In this document: positions 19,142 to 26,141 of the stretch, piece by piece
Numbering within the stretch: position 1 is the stretch's first letter
Layout of the letters: the number at the start of each line of letters is the position of its first letter
Assembly (NCBI RefSeq): GCF_019139675.1
Contig: NZ_CP077077.1
Location: 3,038,001-3,102,000, forward strand
Length of the DNA: 64,000 nt
Reading direction: 5' to 3'
DNA from: Pseudomonas maumuensis
GTDB lineage: Bacteria; Pseudomonadota; Gammaproteobacteria; Pseudomonadales; Pseudomonadaceae
The notes under the pieces: generated by a model
What the model saw: only the letters and a program-made list of their open reading frames with translations
Told to the model about the DNA's origin: nothing
Databases searched by the model: none
Translations under genes and position numbers: made by a program

Positions 19142-19169
19142 TTGGCAAATCCTGTACAGGCCGTAAAAT
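19142..19169 (+). promoter_or_regulatory. Candidate sigma-70 promoter with a long leader, upstream of the YcaD-like transporter
   Basis: TTGGCA (19142-19147) and TAAAAT (19164-19169) with a 16-base spacer each match the sigma-70 consensus at 5 of 6 positions. Transcription from here would leave an unusually long leader of about 230 bases before the start at 19407. The leader (19175-19406) is C-rich and G-poor over most of its length and contains no gene; no known riboswitch was recognised in it. Confidence 0.5.
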
Positions 19170-19406
19170 CCCGCCTCCTTTTCGCCCGTCGCCCCAACCG
19201 GTGGCAAGCCCCCGCAAAGACCGCGTCCGTGCCTCACACATCGCGCATGTGCCACAGGCTCAACCGCCCCGCCCGGCCTCCACCCAACAGGCCCCGCGGT
19301 TGACTCTTGCCAAGCTCGCATCCCGCCCCAGGCCGCACTGTACGTCGCTGTCCGCCACGTGCAGCCGAAAAGGTGCTTCTGAGCTCTTTTCAACCTTGAG
19401 GTAACT

Positions 19407-20711
19407 ATGTCTGTGCGTTTGCTGGCGATGGCGCTGGCACCCCTGCTCGGCCTGTTCATCATTGCCCTGGGCAATGGCGTGCTGTCTTCCCTGACCACCC
19501 TGCGCCTGGGCGCCGCCGGCGAATCGGCGACCATGATCGGCGTAGTGTCCTCGGCCTACTTCATCGGCCTGACCCTGGGCGCGATCTTCAACGACCGGCT
19601 GATCCTGCGCATCGGTCATATCCGTGCCTACAGCAGCTTCGCCGCCTTGATCGGCGCCACCATCCTGCTGCAGGGCCTGTTCTACGACACCACCTGGTGG
19701 TTCGTGCTGCGGCTGGTCAACGGCTGGGCGGCGGTCGGCGTGTTCCTGGTGATCGAGAGCTGGCTGCTGCTGGCCGGTGACGCAAAGATCCGCGGGCGTC
19801 TGCTGGCGCTGTACATGATCGCCTTCTACGGTGCCGGGGTGATCGCCCAGGCCGCCTTGGGCGAGGTCACTGGCTGGGGCGAGACCGCGCCGTTCATGGT
19901 CGCCGGCATGCTCGCCACGCTGTCGGTGCTGCCGATCGTAATCCTGCCCCGGGTATCGCCACTGCTGGATCAGGTCGAGCCGCTCAAACCGCGGCAACTG
20001 CTGGGCGTGGCGCCGACCGGGCTGGTCGGCTGCTTCGGCTCGGGGGTCGCCATCGCCGGGATCTATGCCTTGCTGCCGCTGTACCTGCAACGCATCGGCC
20101 TGGACGTCGGCGAGACCGGCGACATGATGGCCTGGGTGATCCTCGGCGCCATGCTGCTGCAGTATCCGGTCGGGCGCTGGTCCGACCGCAAGGATCGCCA
20201 GGATGTGCTGATCGCCCTGGCCGCCCTGTGTACCGTGCTGTCGGTATTGATCGTGCTGCTGCCAGCCGACACCGTGCTGCTGCCGGCACTGCTGTTCCTG
20301 CTCGGCGGCGGCGTGTTCGCGTTGTATCCGGTGGCAGTCAGCAGCGCCGCCGACCGCGCTCCGGCCGACGCGCTGGTGCCGATGATCCAGGGGCTGCTGC
20401 TGATCAACTCGCTGGGCTCGGCCATGGCCCCGCTGGCCATTTCGCCGATGATGACCGCTTATGGCGAAGTCGGGCTGTTCTGGGCCTTCGCCGTGATCAA
20501 CCTGGCCATGGTCGGGTTCTTCCTCTGGCGCCGCGGCAAGCGTCCGGCCCCTGAACATCCGGCGCCCTTCGCACCCACGGCGACCTTCTCGCCAACCGGC
20601 GCGGAACTGCGGGTGACCGAAGACCTGATGCACGCAGCGCAGGAGCACCCGACGCTGGAGGCGATGGATGCCACGCCCGGCCAACAGGCGCCTCGCCCTG
20701 ACGCACACTGA
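19407..20711 (+). CDS. MFS transporter, YcaD-like
   Basis: Major facilitator of 12 spans, 434 residues. The opening LLAMALAPLLGLFIIALGNGVLSSLTTLRLGA (split here: spans 1 at about residues 5-25) matches the YcaD/YfkF subgroup, with FNDRLILRIGHIRAY in loop 2-3 taking the place of the usual MFS motif A and GRWSDRKDRQDVL in loop 8-9 as its pseudo-repeat. The final 55 residues are a hydrophilic cytoplasmic tail rich in Pro, Ala and Thr. GAGG lies 6 bases before the ATG. Members of this group have no agreed substrate. The ORF is alone on its transcript, with a long untranslated leader. Confidence 0.85.
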   Translation: MSVRLLAMALAPLLGLFIIALGNGVLSSLTTLRLGAAGESATMIGVVSSAYFIGLTLGAIFNDRLILRIGHIRAYSSFAALIGATILLQGLFYDTTWWFVLRLVNGWAAVGVFLVIESWLLLAGDAKIRGRLLALYMIAFYGAGVIAQAALGEVTGWGETAPFMVAGMLATLSVLPIVILPRVSPLLDQVEPLKPRQLLGVAPTGLVGCFGSGVAIAGIYALLPLYLQRIGLDVGETGDMMAWVILGAMLLQYPVGRWSDRKDRQDVLIALAALCTVLSVLIVLLPADTVLLPALLFLLGGGVFALYPVAVSSAADRAPADALVPMIQGLLLINSLGSAMAPLAISPMMTAYGEVGLFWAFAVINLAMVGFFLWRRGKRPAPEHPAPFAPTATFSPTGAELRVTEDLMHAAQEHPTLEAMDATPGQQAPRPDAH

Positions 20712-20803
20712 CGGCAGACGCCAAGGACCGCCCGTCGCTTGACGGGCACCTTGGCGCCGCCGTGATAGCCCAACCATGACAGTCATCCGACAGGAGATTC
20801 ATC

Positions 20804-21112
20804 ATGGTCAATCCACGTCCCCTCGCCTTGCTGCTGGCCCTGATGCTGGGCAGCACCGCCACCCTCGCCCTCGCAGCAACCGACATGAACGGCAGCGGCA
20901 CGCACAAAGAGCACACGTCCGAGCAAGGCAAGACCGCCGGTGAAGGCAGCAGCGTAAACAGCCCCGGTGGCAAGGATAACGACAGCAGTGACACCGGTAC
21001 CGACTCTGACGCCGCCGACGGTGCCGCTGGCGGCTCCAACAGTACCGGAGAAGCCACCGGCAGCGGCGCCGGGGCCTCTGGTGGCAGCGCCGAGGATCAG
21101 GACAGCCGGTGA
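20804..21112 (+). CDS. Small secreted low-complexity protein (Gly/Ser/Asp-rich)
   Basis: 102 residues. A clear signal peptide (about residues 1-25, LLLALMLGSTATLALAA) precedes a mature part made almost only of Gly, Ser, Asp, Thr, Ala and Glu, with no Cys, no aromatic residues and a net negative charge. AGGAG lies 6 bases before the ATG. The composition predicts disorder in the periplasm or outside the cell. I do not recognise a family. It is convergent with the LysR gene, 10 bases away. Confidence 0.65.
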   Translation: MVNPRPLALLLALMLGSTATLALAATDMNGSGTHKEHTSEQGKTAGEGSSVNSPGGKDNDSSDTGTDSDAADGAAGGSNSTGEATGSGAGASGGSAEDQDSR

Positions 21113-21122
21113 CGCACGGCCT

Positions 21123-22055
21123 TCACCGCCAGTATCGGGGCTCGTCCACCACGCGCTGGTGCTCGGCGAACAACAACGGCAGCTGCTCTTTGAGGAAGTC
21201 CAGCCAGGTACGCACCTTGGCATCCAGGTAATGCCGTGACGGATAAATCGCATAGATCTCACGCTGGCGCAGCCGATGCGGCGCCAGCAAGCGGCACAGG
21301 CGCCCCTCCTGCATGGCCTGGCTCGCCGAGTAATACGGCAGCAGGCCGACCCCCATGCCCAGCTCGGTGGCCTTGAGCATGGCGTCTGCGACGTTGGTGA
21401 GGAAGGTGTCCTGGGGCACGATCACGCAATTGTCGGGGTGGCCTTCGAACGACCAATCCTCCTCGAACAGCGGGTCGACGGTGCGCAGGCAGACGTGCCC
21501 GTGCAAGTCCTCGGGGCGCTCGGGTACGCCGTGACGGGCAAGGTAATCCGGGGATGCGCACAGGATGCTGTGGATGCTGCCCAGCGGTATGGCGATCAGT
21601 TGCGAGTCCGGCAGGCCCTGGCCGATGGTGATCACCACGTCATGCCCCTCGGCCAGCGGGTCGGGGTTGCGCTGCGAAAGGGTCAGCTCCATCACCACTT
21701 CCGGACAGGTCGCGTTGTAGCGCGCCACCAGCGGCATCATCAACAGCCCCAGGCCATGGGTGCAATGGAAGCGCAGGCGGCCACGGGGCGTGAGGTGGGC
21801 GCCGCGCGCCTCGTCCACCGCCTCCTCGGTGAGTAGCATGATCTGCCGGGTGCGCTCGAGAAAGCGCTCGCCCGCCTCGCTCATGCGCAGGCGCCGGGTG
21901 GTGCGGTGCAACAGGCGGGTCTGCAGCTGGTTCTCCAGCTCGGCGACGATCCGCGACACCTGCGCGGCAGAAATATCCAGGGCCTGGGCCGCCCCGGCGA
22001 AGCTGCCGCATTCCACTACCCGGGCGAAGGTTCGCATCGCATGCAGCATGTCCAT
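21123..22055 (-). CDS. LysR-family transcriptional regulator (CrgA-like)
   Basis: 310 residues. The winged HTH (MRTFARVVECGSFAGAAQAL with the recognition helix SAAQVSRIVAELENQLQTRLLHRTTRRL by position 28-56) is followed by a linker helix and a two-lobed effector domain. RTTRRLRMSEAGERFLER is typical of the CrgA subgroup, which often controls neighbouring transport or oxidoreductase genes. It is divergent from the small DUF2790 gene, with 115 bases between. The MFS gene beyond that is the other possible target. Effector unknown. Confidence 0.9.
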   Translation of the reverse strand: MDMLHAMRTFARVVECGSFAGAAQALDISAAQVSRIVAELENQLQTRLLHRTTRRLRMSEAGERFLERTRQIMLLTEEAVDEARGAHLTPRGRLRFHCTHGLGLLMMPLVARYNATCPEVVMELTLSQRNPDPLAEGHDVVITIGQGLPDSQLIAIPLGSIHSILCASPDYLARHGVPERPEDLHGHVCLRTVDPLFEEDWSFEGHPDNCVIVPQDTFLTNVADAMLKATELGMGVGLLPYYSASQAMQEGRLCRLLAPHRLRQREIYAIYPSRHYLDAKVRTWLDFLKEQLPLLFAEHQRVVDEPRYWR

Positions 22056-22170
22056 GGGCAGGCACCCTCATTCATACATGAAAGGCAGGAATCTATCACG
22101 GGATAGCCCATTTATTGTGAAACACAAATGAATGGATCATTAGTTATCCGCAATAAATGAGGTACCTGTC

Positions 22171-22416
22171 ATGAAACGTTCGATTGCCCTGCTCGCCCTC
22201 AGCGCCACCCTCGCCTCGTTCGGCGCCTTCGCCGACAACAGCCCCAGCACCTATGAGTACGGCATGCCGCTGGACATCGCCAAGGTCATTTCGATCACTC
22301 CGGCCAGCAACGACGCCGATTGCCAGGTCGGCACCGCGCACATGGTCTACGTCGACCACCAGGGCCAGACCCGCGAAGTCGACTACCGCCAGATGGGTAA
22401 CTGCTCGCAGCTTTAA
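22171..22416 (+). CDS. Small periplasmic DUF2790 protein
   Basis: 81 residues. Signal peptide MKRSIALLALSATLASFGAFA, then a short mature domain with two cysteines (ADCQVGTAHMVYVDHQG and QMGNCSQL) that could form a disulfide. The pattern YGMPLDIAKVISI...VDYRQMGNC is the DUF2790 family, many paralogues of which occur in Pseudomonas and are often induced by stress or metals. The role is not known. GAGG about 8 bases before the ATG supports the start. Confidence 0.85.
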   Translation: MKRSIALLALSATLASFGAFADNSPSTYEYGMPLDIAKVISITPASNDADCQVGTAHMVYVDHQGQTREVDYRQMGNCSQL

Positions 22417-22487
22417 CCCCGTGGCAAAAATACCAGCCATCTTGCTGAAAGTGCATTTGCCCGCCTGACACGGCGCCGCATGATCTG

Positions 22488-22513
22488 CCGGGACAACAAC
22501 AAGAACGTCCCGG
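22488..22513 (+). promoter_or_regulatory. Hairpin presenting an AACAACAA loop directly before the MFS start codon
   Basis: CCGGGAC (22488-22494) pairs perfectly with GTCCCGG (22507-22513). The 12-base loop AACAACAAGAAC contains the AANAANAA motif bound by Hfq/Crc. The stem ends 3 bases before ATG 22517 and no Shine-Dalgarno sequence is visible in the usual window. Confidence 0.6.
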
Positions 22514-22516
22514 ACC

Positions 22517-23821
22517 ATGAATACGATCGATACCTCCACGGCCCTGTCCGTACGCGCCTGCGACGCTTCCCACGCCCGCATCACCTGGCGGCTGATGCCG
22601 CTGCTGCTGGTGTGCTACCTATTCGCCCACCTGGACCGCATCAACATCGGCTTCGCCAAGATGCAGATGAGCGCCGACCTGGGCTTTTCCGACACCGTCT
22701 ACGGCCTGGGCGCCGGCCTGTTCTTCATCGCCTATGCGCTGTTCGGCGTGCCCAGCAACCTGGCCCTGGAGCGGGTCGGCCCGCGGCGCTGGATCGCCAC
22801 GCTGATGGTGGTGTGGGGGTTGTTGTCCACCGGCATGATGTGGGTCCAGGACGCAGCTGGGTTTTACACACTGCGCTTTCTGCTTGGGGTGGCCGAGGCC
22901 GGTTTCTTCCCTGGCATTCTCGTGGTGCTCAACCGCTGGTATCCGGCCCGACGCCGCGCCCAGATCACGGCGTTGTTCGCCATCGCCGTGCCCTTGGCCG
23001 GGGTGGTCGGCGGGCCATTGTCCGGCGGCATCCTGCAGGCGTTCCACGATCAGGGCGGCATGAGGGGCTGGCAGTGGATGTTCCTGATCGAGGGGCTGCC
23101 GGTGGTATTGCTCGGGCTGGTGGTGCTCAAGGCCCTGCCGGACAGTTTCGAGCAGGTGGCTTGGCTCGACGCCGATCAGAAGCATGCATTGCGCGAGGAA
23201 ATGGCCCGCGAGGAGCGGCACAAGCCGATTGACTCGATGCGCGGGCTGCTGGGCGACACCCAAGTCTGGTTGCTGGTGGCGATCTATTTCGCGGTGATGC
23301 TGGCAGTCAACACCCTGGCCTTCTGGATGCCCAGCCTGATCCATGGGGCCGGCATCGGCAGCGACGGCCAGGTCGGTTTGCTCAGCGCCATCCCTTATCT
23401 GGCCGGATGCCTGTTCATGCTCGGCTGCGGTCGCTCCTCCGACCGTCACCGCGAACGCCGCTGGCACCTGTGCGTGCCCTTGCTGATGGCCGCCGCCGGC
23501 ATCGCCCTGGCCGGCTGGGCGCCGGGCAACGCCTGGCTGGTAATGGCCGGGCTGGTGGTCGCCGGCATGGGCGCCAGCGCCGCGCTGCCGATGTTCTGGC
23601 AACTGCCGCCGGCGTTCCTGGCGGGCGGCGCCAAGGCCGCCGGCATCGCCATGATCAGCTCGTTCGGCAGTATCGCCTCGTTCGCCGCGCCTTACCTGAT
23701 CGGCTGGATGCGCGACAGCACCGCCAGCCCGGGCCTGGCCTTACAGGTACTGGGCGTGGCTATCGTGCTGGGTGCCGTGCTGGTGCTGAAGGTGCCTGCC
23801 AACGTGGTCAACCCAAAGTGA
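22517..23821 (+). CDS. MFS transporter, anion:cation symporter (ACS) family
   Basis: 434 residues, 12 spans. LDRINIGFAKMQMSADLGFS after span 1 is the ACS signature seen in phthalate, tartrate, glucarate and hydroxyphenylacetate carriers. RFLLGVAEAGFFPGILVVL in span 4 and CGRSSDRHRERRWH in loop 8-9 also fit. The likely substrate is an organic anion, probably aromatic or sugar acid. There is no catabolic gene beside it, so nothing narrows this down. The upstream hairpin with an A-rich loop suggests catabolite control of translation. Confidence 0.88.
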   Translation: MNTIDTSTALSVRACDASHARITWRLMPLLLVCYLFAHLDRINIGFAKMQMSADLGFSDTVYGLGAGLFFIAYALFGVPSNLALERVGPRRWIATLMVVWGLLSTGMMWVQDAAGFYTLRFLLGVAEAGFFPGILVVLNRWYPARRRAQITALFAIAVPLAGVVGGPLSGGILQAFHDQGGMRGWQWMFLIEGLPVVLLGLVVLKALPDSFEQVAWLDADQKHALREEMAREERHKPIDSMRGLLGDTQVWLLVAIYFAVMLAVNTLAFWMPSLIHGAGIGSDGQVGLLSAIPYLAGCLFMLGCGRSSDRHRERRWHLCVPLLMAAAGIALAGWAPGNAWLVMAGLVVAGMGASAALPMFWQLPPAFLAGGAKAAGIAMISSFGSIASFAAPYLIGWMRDSTASPGLALQVLGVAIVLGAVLVLKVPANVVNPK

Positions 23822-23827
23822 GGGGCT

Positions 23828-24523
23828 TCACGCCAGCAACTCGGCAATCCACTGCGCCTGACGGGTGATATCGCGCACCTTATCCTCCGGCACTGGCTGG
23901 CGCGCTCGGGCGAAGTTGGCAAGGGTCTGGTGTTTCTGGCGCAGCATGCGTTGCCACTTGAACAGGAACGCAGGGCTGCGCGCCTGCATCAGCAGCGGGC
24001 CGAAGTACAGCTGCTCGGCGCTGTAGCTGACCGACTCGGCACGTTCGGCGACGATGATTTCGTAGTCGAAACGGTTTTCCCGCAGCACTTCCTCACAGAC
24101 GATCCGATAGCCGTTGTCCATCAGCCACTGGCGCAGCGCCTGTTCACCGCCGTTGGGTTGCAGGACCAACCGCTCATGTCCGCCCAGGTGCTGCTTGCCA
24201 GCCTCGAGGATGTCGCGAATGGTCTCGCCGCCCATGCCGCAGATACTGACTGCGGTGATGCCATCATTTGGCCCGATGGCCGCCAGGCCACTGGCATGGC
24301 GCACGGTGATGCGGTCTTCCAGGCCGTTCTCGCGCACGGTGCGCTGCGCGGCCTGGTAGGGCGTCAACGCCACCTCGCCGGCCACGGCCGCGACGATCGC
24401 GCCCCGACGCGCCAGCGCCACCGGCAGGTAGCCATGGTCCGAGCCGATATCGGCCAGTCGCGCGCCCGCCGGCACATGGGCGGCCACGCGTTCCAGGCGC
24501 ATGGACAATGTGTGTTCGTTCAA
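23828..24523 (-). CDS. trmK: tRNA (adenine(22)-N(1))-methyltransferase TrmK
   Basis: 231 residues. SAM-dependent enzyme that methylates N1 of A22 in tRNA. LADIGSDHGYLPVALARRG (about residues 23-41) is the TrmK motif I, and VSICGMGGETIRDILEAG (about 92-109) is the family's characteristic block, followed by LVLQPNGGEQALRQWL. The length matches bacterial TrmK proteins (about 225-240). It converges with the MFS gene 6 bases away. The C-terminal coiled-coil-like region of Gram-positive TrmK is represented by FKWQRMLRQKHQTLANFARA. Confidence 0.92.
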   Translation of the reverse strand: MNEHTLSMRLERVAAHVPAGARLADIGSDHGYLPVALARRGAIVAAVAGEVALTPYQAAQRTVRENGLEDRITVRHASGLAAIGPNDGITAVSICGMGGETIRDILEAGKQHLGGHERLVLQPNGGEQALRQWLMDNGYRIVCEEVLRENRFDYEIIVAERAESVSYSAEQLYFGPLLMQARSPAFLFKWQRMLRQKHQTLANFARARQPVPEDKVRDITRQAQWIAELLA

Positions 24524-24691
24524 CGCAAGCCTCTTTTCACGACCAGGGCCCGGCGCCTGTGGCCGGGTGGGGCGCGATTCTGCCGGTCCCGGCCAGGTAT
24601 TTCAAATGCCCACGACCGACCGCCCTGCCTCGACCGTTCCCGCCCGCTCGCGTAGGCTTGGCGGTTTCCTTCCGTTGCAAGGCGAAACCCC

Positions 24692-25072
24692 ATGGCTAAC
24701 AGCGACATCATCTACACCCCCGACCCGGACGCCGACTCGATCTCCTCGGACGTTGCCGAGTACAACGGCATCCTGGTCAGCACCCAGATTCCCGTGCAGG
24801 CCGATGGCAGCCTTGAGCTGGGCGACATCACCACCCAGTGCGAATGCACCCTGCAAGCTTTGAAAGTTGCCCTGGAGCGCGCCGGCAGCTCGATGGACCG
24901 GGTGTTGCACCTGACCATCTACCTGACCGACATGGCCGACCGGGCCGCGTTCAACGAGGTGTACCAGCGGTTCTTCAAAAAGCCATGGCCGGTGCGCGCG
25001 GCGGTGGGCGTGGCTTCGCTGGCGTTCGAAGGGATGCGTGTGGAAGTGACGGCGATGGCGGCCAAGGGCTGA
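24692..25072 (+). CDS. RidA/YjgF-family protein
   Basis: 126 residues, the standard length for the Rid fold. RidA proteins hydrolyse reactive enamine/imine intermediates of PLP enzymes. LHLTIYLTDMADRAAFNEVYQRFF is the typical central helix region and RAAVGVASLAFEGMRVEVTAMA the C-terminus. The usual catalytic Arg of archetypal RidA, in the sequence P-x-R-[ST], is represented by the R of WPVRAAVGV. The N-terminal YTPDPDADSISSDVAEYNG is longer and more acidic than in RidA proper, so this belongs to another Rid subgroup. It has its own hairpin terminator. Confidence 0.88.
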   Translation: MANSDIIYTPDPDADSISSDVAEYNGILVSTQIPVQADGSLELGDITTQCECTLQALKVALERAGSSMDRVLHLTIYLTDMADRAAFNEVYQRFFKKPWPVRAAVGVASLAFEGMRVEVTAMAAKG

Positions 25073-25080
25073 GATCTGCT

Positions 25081-25108
25081 CATGGGCCGCCTACGGCGCG
25101 GCCCCATG
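25081..25108 (+). terminator. Hairpin after the RidA gene
   Basis: CATGGGCCGC and GCGGCCCCATG pair around a short loop, 8 bases after the RidA stop and before the stop of the convergent RHS gene. There is one bulge and no strong T-run, so it probably serves both genes. Confidence 0.55.
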
Positions 25109-25123
25109 ACGATTGTTGCCTCT

Positions 25124-25960
25124 TCAAGCGTTACTATCTCCCGAGCGCAGCGTACTAGCAGCTTCCTCGACAACGTCAACTGCCACTTGAGTTATAGCTG
25201 ACGATTGTGCTCGAACCCTATTCTCTTGGTACATATCGTTGATATCAACCTGCAACAACTTTGCCTTGGCGCCAAAATTGACCTCTTGGCTGGATGAGAG
25301 CATGTCAGAAATCTTGGAAATCGAAGCGGCACCGACGACCGCGCCAAGCAGGCCCAACTCCGTCGCCCAATGACCACCGCCCTTCTCCGTGGCGCCTAGA
25401 TATAGGCCTGCCCCCCATCCAACAACAGCCGAAGTTGTACTAGTCAGTGCTCCAACAACATGGGTAGCCCTCTGCATGGATGTCACAGGTTGCCCCGCCA
25501 GCCCCTCACGCTTGTTGTGTATCAGTATTTGCCGATTTTCCGAGTAGACGGACATATCCCATAACTGTTTGAAATGATGTGGTGCCTCGTTCGCACCAGC
25601 CGTACCTACTGCCGAGGCCGCAGTGGCCAGGAGTGATCTGACAAAAGACCTGTCAGTACCCCGGGAATCATGGAAGTTGATTGGATCACCCTGGCAGTAC
25701 GCAAAAGCATTGATTCCACCCGCCCCGAACGGACTCAACCGATCGGGCGAGTTGAACCGCATCAGCAATGGATTGAAGGTCCGATGCCCATTGCCCAGAT
25801 GATAATGGCCCGTCAGCGAATCGTGGGGATGGCCACAGTAGGCCAACCGAGCATCACGCTTATCGGAAACGGCCCCATATGGCGCATAAGCCCTGGGCAG
25901 GCTGGAGCTTCCCAGCACTGATCGCTGCTGGTCGATCACGGCCAAACGACTGGAAGTCAT
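25124..25960 (-). CDS. Orphan short RHS-core protein with variable C-terminus
   Basis: 278 residues. Residues 1-105 carry an RHS repeat-associated core end: VIDQQRSVLGSS, YAPYGA, LAYCGHPHDSLTGHYHLGNG, RFNSPDRLSPFGAGGINAFAYCQGDPINFHD. After that conserved core the sequence changes to an unrelated tail with hydrophobic stretches (VGALTSTTSAVVGWGAGLYLG), as in RHS proteins with exchangeable toxic tips. Full RHS proteins exceed 1000 residues; this stand-alone form is common in P. putida-group genomes. AAAGG 7 bases before ATG 25960 supports the start. The C-terminal half is more AT-rich than its neighbours, suggesting separate acquisition. No VgrG, Hcp or immunity gene is recognised beside it. 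Confidence 0.75.
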   Translation of the reverse strand: MTSSRLAVIDQQRSVLGSSSLPRAYAPYGAVSDKRDARLAYCGHPHDSLTGHYHLGNGHRTFNPLLMRFNSPDRLSPFGAGGINAFAYCQGDPINFHDSRGTDRSFVRSLLATAASAVGTAGANEAPHHFKQLWDMSVYSENRQILIHNKREGLAGQPVTSMQRATHVVGALTSTTSAVVGWGAGLYLGATEKGGGHWATELGLLGAVVGAASISKISDMLSSSQEVNFGAKAKLLQVDINDMYQENRVRAQSSAITQVAVDVVEEAASTLRSGDSNA

Positions 25961-26141
25961 CGCACAACCTTTTGCAGAAAGATATTGGACCCGACGCTAC
26001 CACCACCGCGTCGCACGCATAACTGACAAAAATGCCAGGCCTTCTACCACCGTTTGGGCAAGTTCATCGGTTATGGATGCCCCCGCCCCGATTCACCGCT
26101 ACAATGCCCGCCTTACCGTGACAGCCCGAACCTATAACGAC

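Noticed and set aside
26073..26141. Upstream in-frame start of the U32 gene
   Set aside because: The extra 23 residues precede the fold start and have no ribosome binding site; ATG 26142 is adopted.
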